The notes beneath the pieces were generated by a model that had not been told where the DNA came from, made no database searches, and saw only the letters and a program-made list of their open reading frames with translations. DNA of 64,000 nt, from positions 1 through 64,000 of the forward strand of contig JADDOH010023014.1 of assembly GCA_016648135.1 (NCBI GenBank), given 5' to 3'. Positions 53,466 through 64,000 of the stretch are shown piece after piece (position 1 is the first letter of the stretch; every line of letters begins with the position of its first letter). This DNA comes from Agrypnia vestita (Eukaryota > Arthropoda > Insecta > Trichoptera > Phryganeidae). The translations under genes and the position numbers were made by a program.

Positions 53466-55910
53466 GGATTTACAGTAATTTAAAAATTCAGTGCAAAAAA
53501 ATCCATAATTAATAAAAAAACATCCTAAGAGATTCACAGAAAAGGCAAAATATACATCTACATATTTAAAAGGTGATCACAATAATAAACAGGATTTCCA
53601 AACTTTTATGTGTTACTGTTCTTACCCTTTTTTTTTTTAGATAGATGGCAACATTGATGGATATTTACATAGATAACACATTCTTATTATGCTCGGATAA
53701 ATATAATCTTTTTATTATTTTTTTAAAGAGGGCTTATGCACTCTAAAAATATTATATTGTTATAAAAAGATGTTGTCGAACAAGAAGCAAGCATTTTATC
53801 TCTAATATTCAAATATGGCTGTATTAGTTGTTTGGTCAGACCGATAAAAATGTATCTTACACTTTACCACTCATTATAAAAAATTAAGGCTTGGCTAGAC
53901 TATTTTATTAAATTAAATACATATTTTGAAAAATATACATACTACCGATTCGTGCAAGTTCTGCCTTTGTCATTTTTGGAGTTTCACAACTATGTTATTA
54001 TCAAATGTGATTTACAAAGTACGTAGAATGCAAATTTGTCTAAATGTTGATTATCTAGTTATTCAATATTTTATTATTGCTCAACTTTGTTTTAAGAAGT
54101 AATTTATATTAATTTGTCCGGATGTCTCATTACACTGCAATCTGGATAATCCGCAATCGAACTTAATTATTTGGTGAACTGTTACTGCTTTGTTGTTGAA
54201 CTATATTCATTTTATAGAAATATTGTTATTTGTTGGATAGTGCATAGTTAGTCACCAAATATTATACAACAAATTAATATTATAGCATATACATATATAT
54301 ATATACAAGCTTTTTATATGATCCTCATTTTTTAGTGTGGAGTGTAAACTTTAATAAATAAGAAATTCAAACAAAAAATTATTTTATTTTTTAATGCTGA
54401 AGAACCTTTACAGGGTAAGTTTGTCAGAAGAAAATCATCAAATTCTGAGTACAGGAGGTATTGTTTGGGCTATTTTTTAGCGTGTCTGATGCGTCAGGCC
54501 AGCATTTTGGACTCCATTGGTAGGTCCATCATCAGGGCTGACGTCGCTGAAACAGTTGCTGCAACTGATGCAATTTTTGACGTGAACCTTTATTAAGCCA
54601 CAATCTAATTTCAATCGGTCCTTGGACAAACCTTGGAGTTTGAAACGAAAGCGAAAATTGGTACATAGGCGCAAAGCGACGGGATAAAAAGTAATCATTC
54701 GATGGCCAGGAGGTGAGTGCTAGGTATTAAGAAACGTATGAATAACTTGCGAAACAATGAACGCAGAAGTGGATAACAGATTTTCTAATAAATTCAAGAA
54801 TGCAGGACGGTAATACCAAACAGTTTTTAATAGATTCAAACACTTTAGACGTGTTAGAAATTTCTAGCGATGAAAGTAATTTTATTCCGGTCAACCATAA
54901 AAGCGAGCGTCATTACTTGATAAAGTAGCAATGAATAGTCATTGAATAAGCTTTTCATTTTTTTTTAATTTGGATTTTTCATACTTGTAAACTAAAATTT
55001 GTATATGTTACCAATTTTTTTCTCAATTATAATATGTACATATGAATAAATTTTGTAGAATTGAATAATTGAAGTATCATTATTGCTTTTTTGACACGAT
55101 TGTCTAGAACACCATCTTACACGGTTTTTTAAAGTTGGGGGACACATATTCGCTTTTTTTATGTGGTTTTGGTTTTGGTCGGGACATACCTACCGCGTAG
55201 AAAAAAGTGTTGGTTATATATAAATACGTACCTTACGGGTCACGTGTTCTCCCGATATATTCTGATGCACATTAAAATAAAATATATTTCTGTAAGTTTG
55301 CTCAGATCACAGGATAACATTTTATTTTATCAATCTTTTTATGTTTAACTTCCATGTTTTTTTTAATCTTATTGCTTTGCAAAAAAATATAGGATTGCGG
55401 GAAAGGCAGGAAAGAACACAAAAGAGAGACATTGAAATTTCACACAACCCGTTTATTATCATTTGCATCTAAACACAAAATTGTGAACTTAAATATACTA
55501 AATCACACATTTTATATAATAATAATGATTATTCAAATAATTTAAATCGCAACTTTTAATGACAAAACTGGTATTTTTCAATATCAATATATTGTACAAG
55601 TATACCTCTAGTATATATAAAGCAGTGTGTTTGTTTGCATAAAGATGTTTTAATTTTATGTGAAAACATTCTTGGTTGATAAGCAGTTCAATATTATAAA
55701 AATAAAAAAATCCAAATAAGTTTATAACTTCCAGACTTCTTTGACAGATTTAAAACATTGTACATATTTCATTCAGCAGGAATTTTAGCCATTTTTAAAA
55801 TACTCGCGTAAGCCACTAATGCAGGAGAAGTCGAGTAGAGCTACCACACGTGAGCTAGGGGGATACTGGTTTCTGTCATACATCTTTGTTACCAATCTGT
55901 TTTATTTTAG
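53466..55910. other. No gene recognised
   Basis: AT-rich, with the Penelope-like core at 54480-54545 and a short (AT)n run near 54290. No coding exon supported. Confidence 0.45.
54480..54545 (-). mobile_element. Decayed Penelope-like hammerhead region
   Basis: Minus strand has CCTGATGATGGACCTACCAA followed by TGGAGTCC, matching the core and stem II of the other copies, but GAAAC has become CAAAA. Only this short part is recognisable, so it is an old copy or a different subfamily. Confidence 0.5.
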
Positions 55911-56003
55911 AATGAACAAATTAAGATCAAACGTAGAGCTGAATGTAGCATAGTAGATGAAATAAAGCAAGGGTCGCTGCGATGGTTTGGTCATGTACAA
56001 TAT
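55911..56003 (+). pseudogene. Short non-LTR C-terminal fragment
   Basis: NEQIKIKRRAECSIVDEIKQ followed by GSLRWFGHV, the same block as NEQIR...[18 protein letters not shown] in the 19 kb element. About 30 codons only. Confidence 0.6.
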
Positions 56004-56635
56004 ATACAGGACCAACCTGCCGATGGTTACGCCTGTTGGAAAAGCTACAGCTTTTGCTAAAGCTATATGCTGAACAAGATCGCTTTGGATATTGATGTAT
56101 TCCATGTGTCTGAGGGAGTTTTCCGAAGCAGGATTCTCCTACACCTTTGACCAGATTGTACAGGTCATTTTTAATTGTTTAATAATAAATATTATTATTT
56201 TAATATACAATATATATATGTGGGAAATACGTTGGCAGCGAACAGCCGGAATGGCTACGCGGAGACCCGGCTGCGATTAGAAGAATTATTTGCTAATAAC
56301 CGTTTATCTACAATTACCGTTCCATTGATATATCTTGTTAATGTGCGATTAATTCCACCACTGGGGGCCCCTCCGAGATCGTAATTGCAAGAGAAAAAAA
56401 CAGAGTTTACGCGGATGAAAACAAGACGCAACACGTGGTGACGCTATTTTGACATACCTACATGACGAAAGGATTGCTTATTAAGACGAGATTTAGAACG
56501 ACGGAGAGACTGTAAGAGCGAAGAAAAGATTATTTTACTGTGCAGCGTATATTCTGTGTCACCTAACCAAAAAATCAGATGTAAAAGCCGTTACGATGAT
56601 CGACGATTGACATTCGAGTTCGACGCCGAATTAAA

Positions 56636-57305
56636 ATGCATACTCGGAGCGCAATGGCTAGAGAAGGCAGCGGTAGCTCACCAGACACCGAAACAGCAGG
56701 AGAGAATGTGAGGTTCCTGTTCAGGGACCTGGAGACTCGTTAGAAATATTCAATGGAGATGACGGACAGCCTGTAACAAAGTAGATAGCCGATTTCGAAG
56801 AGGATCGCGGCGATGGCGAGTTGGAGGGAGATTGAAATGGTGGTTTACGCCAAAAAAACTAATCAAAGGGACCGCACAGCTGTTTCTAAAGTCCGAGGGG
56901 AAGATCGGAAGCTGGACAGACTTAAAAGCGAAGCTCACGGAAGACTTCGCGCCAAAAACGAATGCGGCTAGTAGTCATAAACGACTAGCATCGTCCGCCA
57001 AACTTATCGACGAAAGTTACATTCAGTATTTCTATCGAATGAAGGAGATCGCCGCCCAAGGTGACGTCGACGGCGCCGCCTTAATAAAATACGTTATTGA
57101 CGGGATCGAAGATGCTGAACCAAATAAAGCCATACTGTATGGTGCGCCGGACTTGAAGGCCTTCAGGAAAAAGCTGGATACCTATGCAACAATGAAGTGC
57201 AAAAGTAACGACCACCGACAAAAAAGACAAGTATGCACTCCGGACCCCCCTCTAGCAGCGCAGCCCGCAGCAATAGTATCAGGTGCTTTAACTGTGGAGG
57301 CATAG
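56636..57305 (+). pseudogene. gag-like region of the Ty3/gypsy copy
   Basis: ATG at 56636 opens a short frame ended by TAG at about 56742. The homologous reading resumes as IFNGDDGQPVT, has another stop, then runs open 56832-57305 with LFLKSEGKIGSWTDLKAKL and a capsid-like helical region. Typical of Ty3/gypsy Gag with at least two disabling changes. Confidence 0.65.
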
Positions 57306-57405
57306 GACACAGATCAGGGGAATTCAAGAACAAAGTTAACTCGATGCTTCAAGTGTGACGCCTTCGATCATATTGCGTCAAAGTGCGCCAAGATCAATGA
57401 CGACA
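57283..57405 (+). pseudogene. Two CCHC zinc knuckles
   Basis: First knuckle CFNCGGIGHRSGEF lacks the last Cys (TTC in its place). The second, CFKCDAFDHIASKC, is intact CX2CX4HX4C. They lie in different frames, showing a frameshift between them. Nucleic-acid binding part of Gag. Confidence 0.7.
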
Positions 57406-57469
57406 CCTCAAAGAAGCATACACTTCATATAACAACACAGCAGTTGGGTACCCCGCTTTACAAAGACGT

Positions 57470-57755
57470 CCCGTTGGCTGGAAAATCTGTGAAAGCTTTC
57501 ATAGACACCGGAAGACAGACGGAAGATGATGACGATGTCGCAACTCCTTAAGATGGACCAAGTGGACTTCCTTGATGACCCTATTGAGCTCAAGGGAATA
57601 GCAGAGAAGAAGGTAACAACAATTGGATGCTTTGAGATGAAAATGAAGATCGACAACTGCGAGTTCCCTATTACTTTTCACGTAGTTCACGACGTCATGT
57701 TGCCCATGACTGTCCTTCCTATGGAATGTTGACATAACGGTGCGAGCCGAAGGAG
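57470..57755 (+). pseudogene. Retroviral-type aspartic protease remnant
   Basis: VKAFIDTG carries the D-T-G active site at about 57490-57513. A frameshift follows, and the reading continues at 57526-57732 with a partial protease-like fold. Lies between the zinc knuckles and the RT, as in gag-pro-pol order. Confidence 0.6.
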
Positions 57756-58991
57756 TTGAAGTCACCAAGAATGCTAGAAGAACAGATGAAAAGCCTATAT
57801 CTGGTGGAGACCAACAACGCTAACCGTGTAGATATTGGAGACGAGAAATACAGAGAGCGAGTGGAAACCATTATCACAAACTGTTCCGGAGAGTCTGGCG
57901 AAATCAAAGAGACCAACGTTATGATGAAAATCATCTTAGAAGACGAAACACCAATTTACCAACCACCCCGGCGCCTATCTCCACGAGAACTCGAGATAGT
58001 GAACAATCAAATAGAAGAATGGATGGAAAATGGGATTACCTGGCAGAGTAGATCTGATTTTGCTAGTCCATTAGTTCTATCAAAAAAGAAAACTGGAGAG
58101 ATGCGCTTATGTATAGACTACAGGAGACTGAATAAGAAGACGATTAAGGAGAGGTACCCAATACCACTAATTGATGACCAGCTGGACAAGCTGCGCAACG
58201 CAAAAGTGTTTTCTACACTCGACTTAAAGAATGGATTCTTCCATGTCCCAGTGGATGTCAGTTCCCAAAAATATACCTCATTTATTACTCCAAATGGACA
58301 GTACGAATTCCTGACACCTTTCGGCTTGTGCAATGCGCCTGCAATCTTTCAAAGGTTCACAAATACAATATTTAGAGACATGACGCTGAACGGAATCGTA
58401 TTAACTTACCTAGACGACCTGATTATCCCAAGCAAGGACGAAGAAGAAGGACTACAGAGACTTCAGCTGGTATTGAGCAGGACATACGAGTACAGACTAA
58501 TAATAAACTGGAAGAAATGCAAAATCCCAATGAGGTCTGTAGAGTACCTGGGACATGAGATAGAAGACAATGAGATAAGGCCGAGTAAGTTGAAGACCAA
58601 CGCCGTGACTAAATACCTCACGCCTAAAAACTTAGGAGATGTCCAGTCGTACTTAGGGTTAACAGGCTATTTCAGAAAGTTCATCAAAGACTACTCTACA
58701 ATTGCCAAACCACTTACTAGCCTGTTGAAGAAGGAAAGTGAATTTAAGTTCGGGGCTGAGCAGAAGTTCGCATTCGAGACGCTTAAGATTATTTTATCGG
58801 GAGACCCTGTGTTGAAGATTTATGATCCATGCCTACAGACCGAACTACATACCGATGCCAGTTGCGATGGGTACGGAGCCGTATTGCTTATAAGGGATCC
58901 AGGAGATAACGAGATGCACCCTGTGTACTTTATGAGTAAGAAGACGACTGATGCTGAAAGAAAGTACCCTAGCTACGAACTCGAGGTATAA
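57756..58991 (+). pseudogene. Ty3/gypsy reverse transcriptase and start of RNase H
   Basis: A clean 411-codon frame. RT landmarks: KKKTGEMRLCIDYRRLNKKT, YPIPLIDDQLDKL, FSTLDLKNGFFHVPV, TPFGLCNAPAIFQR, YLDD, KCKIPMRSVEYLGHEI and LGLTGYFRKFI. The RNase H start is LHTDASCDGYGAVLL. The frame ends at TAA where related elements read on (next codons AIVNALK still match), so one point change created the stop. Integrase is absent. Confidence 0.88.
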
Positions 58992-59013
58992 GCTATCGTC
59001 AATGCTTTAAAAA

Positions 59014-59282
59014 CTACCCAGGTTCCTGGGTACCCATTTTCCACTTCACGTTTAAATAATTTTATTCATAAACGCCAGATGCTTTTATCCGATGCCTTTG
59101 GATCCCCATTATTTAAATTATTTTAAAAGAAGGAAAATAAAGGGAAGACGGACATTGCTATGAGAAGTAGTGACCTTGTAAGAAGTTATTTGACCACTGT
59201 CTAAATATCAATTTGTGATACAAAACAAAATAATGTACGGGGGATCGTCTATCCAGGTTGAGTACCCGGGTACTTTGGGTAG
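59014..59282. mobile_element. Inverted-repeat element with CTACCCA ends
   Basis: Ends CTACCCAGGTTCCTGGGTAC and, inverted, CTACCCAAAGTACCCGGGTA. About 270 bp, directly abutting the broken gypsy RNase H. No 8-bp target repeat is visible, so class is open; the TIR looks hAT-like. Confidence 0.5.
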
Positions 59283-59575
59283 CAACTAGTGCGAGAAAAT
59301 CCGGGTAGTAGTAACATAACGGTTTAAGCTGAAAAATTGTATTAGTCCCTCAAATTGTATCAAAATCTCGGGGCTCAGGTGTCAATTGGAGAAACGTGGC
59401 CTCTATCAGGGCAGAATAGCAATGACTCCTAGTGAAGGCCAATTTCCATCCCAGGATGTAATGTAGAAGATTATTATTATTATTATTCATTAAAAAATAT
59501 TTATCTTTTAGGTTAACGGAAAGTCAATGTGATATGTAACCATATCACATATACTTATATCGTAACACATTTTAA

Positions 59576-60128
59576 GGCCCGGTTGCACCATCTGGAGTAA
59601 ATTTTACTTGAGTAAAATTAACCCGAGTAACTTTTTTTACCATCCGCCAAGAATAAACTCTATTTCGGATTGCTGAAATGTCTTTTTTACCACTGCTAAA
59701 CCAATAGTAAGGCTAATAGGGTGCCAAGCGGAAAAAACCTCAAATACCGCATATGTCTGGAATTTGGTTTATTTCAGTTTTTTACCACTGGCAATACATA
59801 CTTTTGCGGTTCAAACAAACGTCAAACCATCGCTAAAATAACGCGAAATTAAAAGATTCATTGTAATGTTTACAAATTTCAATACGACAATGACAGCCAC
59901 AAAATTCAAATGACAAGTATGGACAAATGTCACATTTTCAAATCAGCTGTGAGAGGACGGCCATTTTTTTTACCAATGATTTTACCATTACCCACTGATA
60001 TTGGAGAGTAAAAAAATGTCACTCTTGTATGTTGTACTTCGGCGAGTAAAATATTTTTTGCCATAGATGGAACAACCGATTTTAGTAAAAAAAGTTTACT
60101 ACTTCACTACAGATGGCGCAACCGGGCC
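59576..60128. mobile_element. Harbinger-type MITE (GGCCCGGTTGC ends, TAA target)
   Basis: GGCCCGGTTGCACCATCTGG at the left and inverted GGCCCGGTTGCGCCATCTGT at the right, flanked by TAA (59573-59575 and 60129-60131). 553 bp with repeated TTTTTTACCA blocks inside. Confidence 0.85.
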
Positions 60129-60131
60129 TAA

Positions 60132-62236
60132 GACTGGTTAAACTTGTGCATCAATTATTTATATGCTCAAGAGTAGGGAAACAGATAAAAATGACTAGAA
60201 ATTATAGATGAGAGATCGTTTGAGTTTATCTATATTTATATTCCTAATCTTGTGACCATGTGCATCTTTCAAAGACTTAAACTAAAGTTGGCTAGAGGCC
60301 GTAGTCCGATACAAGTTTGAGACAATTCATATTGGCTAATCTGTGATATGTACATTTAACATTTTGTAGAAAAAACGGCATTTAAAATTGAAAAATACCA
60401 GATTTGTCCCCACCACATTCTACGATTGAACACAGCCAGAAATACTTCTCTACTTTCAGTAGAAATTCTACTACACTTTTTGATACTATCAATTTAAATA
60501 ATTATATACAGAAAAACACACAGAAATATTAATTTATAAATTACATTTATAATTTAAAATTGAAAAAAACATATATTAAATAGCAGATAAATTTAAATGA
60601 TCTCTTATTGAAATTACACTGTAAAAATGTGAAAAATGTTAAGTATGTATTGATATATCATATTACTGCTACAATTTTCTTACTTTTATTACACAAAATG
60701 ATTATGAATAAAATTATATTACAACTTACACAAGTTATTTCTTTGTGAGACAATAATTTAACAATCATATTTAATCGATTTGACATTGAATTTTATGATC
60801 ATTGCTAAAGAATTATTACAATAAATAAATACATAATTTCTTATTATGGTAGCTATACTTATTGGTATAATGTGAAATTGGGTTACACACATTTTACGCT
60901 ATACAAGTTACTAACTATGTATATATGATAGCCGGAAACATAAAACATTCATAAAAAAACTGATAAACAATTATTTTGTACATCTTGTTAACTGCAAGTT
61001 TGATATCTTTGGTCGTACACACGATTGCGATTCTGAGAATCATTGTTTAGGAATATTATTTACACGATAAGTTGCCTTTGAAAGGAATTGATAGACCTAT
61101 GCAAAATACAATTACCACTCAAAATGTATTATTGGATTGTTCCGAAAACAATGGCCGATTTTAATAATACGCTATCATTCCGAACACGAACTAAGAAATA
61201 TTTGTTTTTGTTTCGTGGTTAGAAATTTTCCAATTTTATTTATTAAGTCATATTTGCATTATTTTAATTCTTCGGAAATGGGATTAGAGAAAGAATTATG
61301 TGTAATTTTTGGCTTGAATTTAAACTTGGACATTACGCATCTCAAACAGCACGCAATGTTAAATCAAGTATGGAGTGAAAGCACCTGAATGAACGGTTTG
61401 AAAAGTTTAAGGGCCTGTTGTTTGATCAGAGGTTAGAGTAAGAGTTAAGCAAAAAGCATAGATTTTTACGAAAACAGGTGTTTTGATTGGTGGAGAATGC
61501 AAAAATCTATGCTTTTTTCTAAACTATTACTCTTACTTCTGATCAAATAACAGGCCCTAAGTGTCTTAAAAATGAAGAGGGATTGCCCTGCTACTGTTGA
61601 AAATGACATGACACCAGCAGTGATCAACCGAAGAAAACCTATAATTCAAGTAGTTTCATTTTTTCAAGCGTCTTGCTTTTTTTACCTTAAACTACTATAA
61701 ATTCAATAACTGACAAATTAACAAGACTATGCCCTCAAATAATAATTTGATTCATGTCTGCCTGTCATGTGCTTGTAATTCATAGAGATTCATGTAATTT
61801 ATTAGTAGAAATTAAATAAATCATTTGTAGAAATCAAAACGCTACCACTCTGATTAATTAAAGTTTATTTACTCTACAGACATGTTTAATTAAATTTGAA
61901 CATTAAAATCGGCCACTATTTTTAAAAATTTCATTTCCAGTCCCAAGAGCTGGGAATCACGTTTAATTATGTTTAGCTCTTAATAAAATGTATACAAATT
62001 ACTTTAAAACAAAATCAAAGACGAAAATACAAATGTTTCATTTTGATTTAAACTCAAACTATGCTAGGTATTATTTTCATTTTCATCTCCTCCAGGAAAC
62101 TATGTAAGCCGTTCTCAAGTTGATTGATTTGATTACCACGATATACACTATTTGTTTTATAAAACTCTGAACCAGCCGAATGGTTTCGATGAACGGTTCA
62201 AATAAAAGTTTACATATTCCAAAATAACTTCTTGAC
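60132..62236. other. No gene recognised
   Basis: AT-rich, with only the 147-bp palindromic MITE at 61411-61557. An open frame at 61137-61388 has no recognisable domain. Confidence 0.45.
61411..61557. mobile_element. Palindromic MITE (GGGCCTGTT ends, TAA target)
   Basis: Arms GGGCCTGTTGTTTGATCAGA and inverted GGGCCTGTTATTTGATCAGA pair almost along their whole length through AAAAGCATAGATTTTT, around a short loop. TAA flanks at 61408-61410 and 61558-61560. 147 bp. Confidence 0.85.
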
Positions 62237-62502
62237 AGGGCTACATACGTAAGCCATCACAGGGACTGCGTAAAGCGAAAACTAATGTTGTGTTTAATAG
62301 TAAATATTTTGATGCTGGCAAAAACATTATACCATTACTGAATCAGTGTGAAAAGAAGCAATTTCTAAAAGGTTTATCTAAAAGGCGAATTTGGCTACGG
62401 CGTTACAGTCAACCAACCAACAAAGATTTCCAAAGAGTTGACGGCATATTGAAGATATGTACTATTGAAATTTCTTGGCTCACCAGGGAGTATCACATCT
62501 GA
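62237..62502 (+). other. Possible terminal exon of an unrecognised gene
   Basis: After TTCTTGACAG an open frame of 87 codons runs to TGA at 62500-62502, with GYIRKPSQGLRKAKTNVVFN, CEKKQFLKGLSKRRIWLRRY and KDFQRVDG. Basic, no membrane segment. The splice acceptor fits, but I recognise no family and find no partner exon. Confidence 0.25.
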
Positions 62503-62819
62503 ATCTATCGATTATATTTTAGTCGGAAGCAATAATATCTTTGATCTTAACAATCTTTGAGTGTTAATTAAGTCTTCCAACACCCATCGGTATAATTTTT
62601 CAACACCTCTTAGAAATTCACAACAATGGGAGATTAACTAAATCATTATTCTTTTTAAATATCTAAGACATCAATAGACACATCAATAATTCACAGTCAT
62701 CGTTGCCTGTAACTAGAAAAAGTCAGTATTGGTGCATTTTTTTTCACTTTTAAGTACAAATATTCGATATCGTTCAGGCCAAGTGATTACAGATTTAGTT
62801 AAAATAAATTAAAGAAGTC

Positions 62820-62942
62820 TCACTGAGACGAAGGTACTTGTGTGGGAAACGTTTATGGAAGTCTTTATAAGGTGTTACAGGGTTTATGACCTGTATGTGC
62901 TGACTTAAGGGATCACTTTGCACAATGCAACATTCACCAATC
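62820..62942 (+). repeat. Interspersed repeat shared with 38.1-38.4 kb
   Basis: GAGACGAAG, GTGTGGGAA, TATGGAAGTCTTT, CTGACTTAAGGGATCACTTT and CAACATTCACCAATCCCACC match, in order, the sequence at about 38098-38362 with substitutions. Confidence 0.55.
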
Positions 62943-62962
62943 CCACCGTGAGAATATGAAAG

Positions 62963-63498
62963 TGTACAGGGTGCCTCATAGCTAGTAGTAAAAACTTAAT
63001 AGATGGATTCCTGCCTTGATAATGAGTCGAAAATGTTCCAAACAAACATGACCTAATAAAAATACTATATGCAAAATCAAAGTTTGCATTTTTTTTCAAT
63101 ATTTCTTTTCAAAAAGTTGAACAAAAATCAAAGTTTGCATTTTTTTTCAATATTTCTTTTCAAAAAGTTGAACTATCATTACAATAATTTATATCAATTA
63201 TAAAAAATTCATTTTCTTCAGTACAACTCAAATAAATTTTTAATTTTTTTTCAATTTTTGCAAGCTTTTTATAATTTTATTCAACTTACAATTTTTCATA
63301 ATCAATATAAATTATCGTAGTTATAGTTAAATTTTTTGCAAAAAATAAGTCTGAAATATCAGAAAAACTGCAAACTTTGATATTGCATATCTCCATAACT
63401 ATTGATATTGGGTCACGGTTGCTGAAATATTCTCAACTCAATATCAAGGCAGGAATCCACCTGCAAGGTTTTTACTACTAGCTATTAGACACCCTGTT
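62963..63498. mobile_element. Inverted-repeat MITE (TAGCTAGTAG family), best-preserved copy
   Basis: Ends ACAGGGTGCCTCATAGCTAG and, inverted, ACAGGGTGTCTAATAGCTAG, with about 60 bp arms that include GATTCCTGCCTTGATA. About 535 bp. The interior has a direct duplication of about 50 bp (63072-63121 and 63122-63173). Confidence 0.75.
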
Positions 63499-64000
63499 AT
63501 GTTCTTAATCAGTATTCTTTCAAATATTTGAAGGGACTGTGCCAGAGACATCTACGGTCCTTCCCATAACACAGTATGCGTAAATTTCGCAGCTGGTAAT
63601 GGTACCTCTATATTTTTAATGTAGAATATTGAGGAATATTATTTTTAAACGTATGATTACAAATTGAGTAACGCACAAACTTCGGAATACATTAAAATTA
63701 TTTGAAAAAATATATACCATGTTTTGCAACCACAATTATGAAAGTAAACGCCCAACACGCATATAAGCTAACTAAAAATCAATGGGATATAGACTACGCC
63801 TAGTGGAATGGGTCCGTCTCCACTAATAGTTTTGTTATTGTTGACATTAATGGTGATTATTCTCTTCGTCAAGGGTATAATCCAACATTTGTTTAGTAAG
63901 TATCAAAATTACAAGAATGCATATATTAATAAAATTAAACTTAATAAAATACATTGATCTTGTGTACAGTAATAATGCTTGGTGCAGTGCAAAAAACACT

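Larger units (their letters stand above)
56636..59013 (+). mobile_element. Ty3/gypsy retrotransposon copy, decayed, 3' truncated
   Basis: gag-like, zinc-knuckle, protease, RT and partial RNase H segments occur in order in several frames. Integrase and both LTRs are missing or not recognised. The coding sequence stops at an inverted-repeat element beginning at 59014. GC content is clearly higher than in its surroundings, marking it as an insert. Confidence 0.85.

Noticed and set aside
56092..56280. Frame reading MCLREFSEAGFSYTFDQIVQ before a GT
   Set aside because: Looked exon-like with a possible donor, but I find no family match, acceptor or partner exon.
56220..56640. Possible 5' LTR and primer-binding site of the gypsy copy (TTGGCAGCGAACAGCC)
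   Set aside because: No matching 3' LTR exists in the window, and I cannot match the putative site to a tRNA with confidence.
61137..61388. 83-codon open frame
   Set aside because: Starts at a non-ATG codon, has AT-driven composition and no recognisable domain.
1..64000. CRISPR arrays, operons, rRNA or canonical tRNA genes
   Set aside because: No regularly spaced repeats, no bacterial-style gene packing, and no full cloverleaf with both boxes and acceptor pairing was found.

Overview
This is AT-rich nuclear DNA from an insect or close relative. The coding parts are split by introns with GT-AG boundaries. About half of the recognisable sequence is mobile-element debris of insect type: Penelope-like elements, non-LTR retrotransposons, a Ty3/gypsy copy, and pogo, hAT, Harbinger and piggyBac-like DNA elements. 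I cannot name the species. No bacterial operon features, CRISPR array or rRNA gene are visible.

Three host genes can be supported. (1) A complete nine-exon cytochrome P450 of the CYP3 clan on the minus strand, 31263 down to 11932. All splice junctions are in phase and give 507 residues with the C-helix, I-helix, ExxR, PERF and heme-cysteine motifs. (2) Inside P450 intron 7, on the plus strand, a 3' terminal exon (15073-17061) of a gene whose product holds two tandem copies of a roughly 230-residue insect domain. It has its own acceptor site, stop and AATAAA. (3) The last five coding exons of an anoctamin (TMEM16) on the plus strand, 37391-45226. They are most like the ANO1 type and keep the acidic calcium-site residues of the E-x-x-x-D motif. 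Its 5' exons are not in the 6 kb upstream, so the P450 may lie inside an anoctamin intron.

Layout: 1-11.9 kb is gene-poor, with an internally deleted pogo-type transposon at 6.06-7.58 kb. The P450 fills 11.9-31.3 kb; its introns hold the domain-duplicated gene, a nearly intact LINE (19.1-20.8 kb), Penelope fragments, a hAT element and pogo-type MITEs. From 32.95 to 36.56 kb lies a young Penelope-like element in the typical partial tandem form, with one intact 855-codon RT plus GIY-YIG ORF and hammerhead ribozyme motifs in both repeats. The anoctamin 3' half fills 37.4-45.2 kb, and its introns hold LINE tails and several inverted-repeat elements. From 45.2 to 64 kb there is no recognised host gene. 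This part holds MITEs (one hAT copy with a perfect 8-bp target duplication and three insulator-like motifs), a Harbinger remnant and a decayed Ty3/gypsy copy at 56.6-59.0 kb.

The most notable items are the duplicated-domain gene nested in the P450, the hammerhead motif lying inside the translated start of the Penelope ORF together with an ATGA stop/start overlap between tandem copies, the palindromic Penelope insertion with a target duplication inside another MITE, and the tandem AGATGGCGC motifs in a hAT MITE.
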